Origin: Chloroflexota bacterium
Lineage (GTDB): Bacteria > Chloroflexota > Dehalococcoidia > Lucifugimonadales > UBA3495
Length of the DNA stretch: 6,596 nucleotides
Assembly (NCBI GenBank): GCA_022562335.1
Contig: JADFPM010000151.1
Location: 1 to 6,596, forward strand
Direction of reading: 5' to 3'
Every line of letters starts with the position of its first letter. The first letter of the stretch is position 1. The notes under the pieces are model-generated. The model saw nothing but the letters and a program-made list of their open reading frames with translations. It ran no database searches and was not told the DNA's origin. Shown piece after piece: positions 5,415 through 6,596 of this stretch. The translations under genes were made by a program, and so were the position numbers.

Positions 5415-5744
5415 ATGCCAGACTGGTTGTTTGAAGTATCGGACAAGGACGGCAACATCGTCCGGCTTGCCCGTAGTCGCTGGGAGATGCACATTAGGGT
5501 CAAGCACCACGAGGTGAGCCAGTACATCGAAGAACTAAAACAGCTTATCGCCGCGCCCATGGTGATCACGCGTGACTCCGAAGGTGATTTGCACTTGGCT
5601 ACCATGGGGGCCGTCGGTGGAAAATGGACAAACCTATATCTGGAAGCGGTCGTAAGGTATAAAGAGAACGAAGGGCAAGTTCTCACTGCCCATTTCATCG
5701 GACGGGTGCCAAAGGGGGAGATTATATGGCTGAAGAGAACGTAA
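5415..5744 (+). CDS. Putative BECR-fold RNase toxin (PBECR-like)
   Basis: A 109-aa soluble protein. Its layout resembles small single-domain proteins of the barnase/EndoU/colicin E5-D/RelE-like (BECR) group found in phages and toxin loci. It has an opening beta hairpin DKDGNIVRLAR (10-20), then RWEMHIRVKHHEV (22-34), corresponding to that group's 'R..HI...HPE', then a helix YIEELKQLIAAP (37-48), a strand turn, LEAVVRYKENEGQVLTAHFI (76-95) and a final GRVPKGEIIWLK (96-107). In those proteins the His/Glu and Arg residues are thought to contribute to RNA cleavage; candidates here are Arg22, His26, His31, Glu33 and Arg97. The start is taken as the ATG at 5415 with GGGGAG at 5398-5403, an 11-base spacer that is long; TTG at 5406 is in frame but too close to that site. 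A second ORF with a strong ribosome binding site overlaps its end, the usual layout for a two-gene toxin operon. The family assignment is from pattern memory and is moderate. Confidence 0.6.
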   Translation: MPDWLFEVSDKDGNIVRLARSRWEMHIRVKHHEVSQYIEELKQLIAAPMVITRDSEGDLHLATMGAVGGKWTNLYLEAVVRYKENEGQVLTAHFIGRVPKGEIIWLKRT

Positions 5745-5866
5745 TCAAGGAAATTCGGGACGCCAATCATGATTGGATCAACCGAGTACAACACGAAATC
5801 CACGATTTTCAATACATTATGCAAAACCAAAGTCGAGGCATCGAACTATCCTTTTTGTACCATTGA
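5726..5866 (+). CDS. Short ORF overlapping the BECR-like gene, probably truncated partner
   Basis: ATG at 5726 has GGGGGAG at 5714-5720, 5 bases upstream, the best ribosome binding site on this side of the window, and overlaps the upstream gene by 19 bases. The 46-aa product begins MAEENVIKEIRDANHDWINR (1-20), a plausible charged amphipathic helix as in many antitoxins. From about residue 24 it runs in the wrong frame across sequence that codes for YchF in another frame, so its last 20 or so residues (ending LSFLYH) are probably not original. The simplest reading is that a longer second gene of the toxin operon was cut off where the YchF sequence begins. A short functional leader-type peptide cannot be excluded. 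No family was recognised. Confidence 0.4.
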   Translation: MAEENVIKEIRDANHDWINRVQHEIHDFQYIMQNQSRGIELSFLYH

Positions 5867-6596
5867 TCCCAATAAGGGCATTGTGGCGGTACCCGACCCT
5901 CGCCTGACAGCCATCAGCGCGGTTTTCTCCCCTAAGAAAACGACACCCACGTCTATTGAGTTTTACGATATAGCGGGACTCGTCAGCGGTGCATCCAAAG
6001 GGGAAGGACTCGGGAACCAATTCCTGGGTCATATCAAGGAAGTCGAGGCCATCCTACATGTGGTGCGCTGCTTTAATGACCCTAATGTTATGCATGTAGT
6101 CGGCGGCGTGGATCCGATTCGTGATATCGAAATCATTGATACGGAGCTTTGTCTCAAAGATCTCGACACCATGTCGAAACGCTTTGAGAAAACCGCGAAG
6201 CTTGCACGCAGCGGGGATAAGGAATGCAGAGAATTGATGCCTGTGTACGAGAAAGTCAAAAAAGCCCTCGAAGACGGCACTCCGCTTAGGCGGCTTAGTC
6301 TCACGGATCAGGAAAACAAATCAATACATGATATGGCTTTTCTTACCCTTAAACCGGTTCTCTACTGCGCGAATGTGTCCGAAGAGGAATTGCCGAGCGG
6401 CGGGCCCTTGGTCATCAAAGTTCGGGAATGGGCTGATCAAGAGGGTGCTGAAATGGTTGTCATTTCTGGAAAAGTCGAAGCGGAACTCGTGGACCTCTCA
6501 CCGGAGGAGCAAAAAGAGTTTCTTGTCGAGCTCAAACTTGAGGAACCGGGCTTGCATCAGCTTATTCGCAAGGGTTACAAACTCCTTAATCTTATT
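5769..6596 (+). CDS. ychF: YchF/OLA1-family P-loop ATPase lacking a normal P-loop (3' partial, 5' abnormal)
   Basis: The frame is open from ATG 5769 to the window edge (276 codons) and matches YchF throughout from about residue 10: KSTIFNTLCKTKVEASNYPF (10-29) with CTIDPN (30-35), the G3 motif DIAGLVSGASKGEGLGNQFL (67-86), VVRCF (98-102), DPIRDIEIIDTEL (115-127), NVSE (202-205) and LEEPGLHQLIRKGYKLLNL (257-275). NVSE replaces the NKxD of true GTPases, the YchF/OLA1 hallmark that gives ATP preference. About 85 residues, mainly the TGS domain, lie beyond the edge. The odd part is the start: full YchF has GLPNVGKST, whereas here GSTEYNTKST has one extra residue and no GK pair, and the five or so preceding residues are missing. 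An in-frame TAA at 5742-5744 prevents a longer protein. Thus the N-terminus looks replaced, and nucleotide binding is doubtful. Codon use is clearly less GC-biased than in the genes at the left of the window. YchF interacts with the ribosome and acts in stress responses. Confidence 0.85.
   Translation, partial: MIGSTEYNTKSTIFNTLCKTKVEASNYPFCTIDPNKGIVAVPDPRLTAISAVFSPKKTTPTSIEFYDIAGLVSGASKGEGLGNQFLGHIKEVEAILHVVRCFNDPNVMHVVGGVDPIRDIEIIDTELCLKDLDTMSKRFEKTAKLARSGDKECRELMPVYEKVKKALEDGTPLRRLSLTDQENKSIHDMAFLTLKPVLYCANVSEEELPSGGPLVIKVREWADQEGAEMVVISGKVEAELVDLSPEEQKEFLVELKLEEPGLHQLIRKGYKLLNLI

Noticed and set aside
5817..6304. Minus-strand ORFs antisense to ychF
   Set aside because: The plus-strand frame matches YchF residue by residue, so these are shadows.
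1..6596. CRISPR array, rRNA, tRNA, insertion sequence or integrase
   Set aside because: No regularly spaced direct repeats, conserved RNA sequence or transposase/integrase motifs were seen on either strand.

Overview
The window is bacterial chromosomal DNA with compact gene packing, strong GGAGG-type ribosome binding sites and high GC in most genes. The mix of a soluble Asp-box beta-propeller, a DinB-like protein, an HMG-CoA-lyase-like TIM barrel and a pair of GTAGGGGC palindromes fits a Chloroflexota-type (Dehalococcoidia/SAR202-like) or similar environmental genome. That placement is inference only; no rRNA or unambiguous marker is present.

Layout, left to right. Bases 1-135 (+) are the last 44 codons of a ComF-like phosphoribosyltransferase. 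Bases 293-1282 (+) encode a 329-aa cytoplasmic beta-propeller with six clear Asp boxes. The convergent gap 1283-1426 holds two perfect or near-perfect palindromes sharing the arm GTAGGGGCA. On the minus strand, 2710-2129 (unrecognised 193-aa protein) and 2089-1427 (DinB-like protein) form a probable two-gene operon. Next comes a visibly AT-richer minus-strand island: a BrnT-type RNase toxin (3574-3287) followed after one base by its partner (3285-2884). The partner has the N-terminal domain of the CopG-type antitoxins that usually accompany BrnT, but carries two predicted transmembrane helices where the ribbon-helix-helix DNA-binding domain is expected. A possible 52-aa ORF follows, again after one base.

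A strong rho-independent terminator (3648-3682) separates this pair from a 394-aa HMG-CoA-lyase-like enzyme (4904-3720, minus strand). About 510 bp without a convincing gene follow. Then on the plus strand come a 109-aa protein resembling BECR-fold (RelE/barnase/colicin-like) RNase toxins (5415-5744) and an overlapping short ORF with an excellent ribosome binding site (5726-5866). In a different frame lies a YchF/OLA1-type P-loop ATPase (5769 to the window end) that is open at its 3' end and lacks a recognisable P-loop at its 5' end.

The two points most worth attention are (1) the BrnT toxin with an apparently membrane-anchored antitoxin and (2) the join near 5770-5796, where a toxin operon runs into a YchF gene that appears to have lost its nucleotide-binding N-terminus. 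The latter could be a real recombination product or an assembly chimera.
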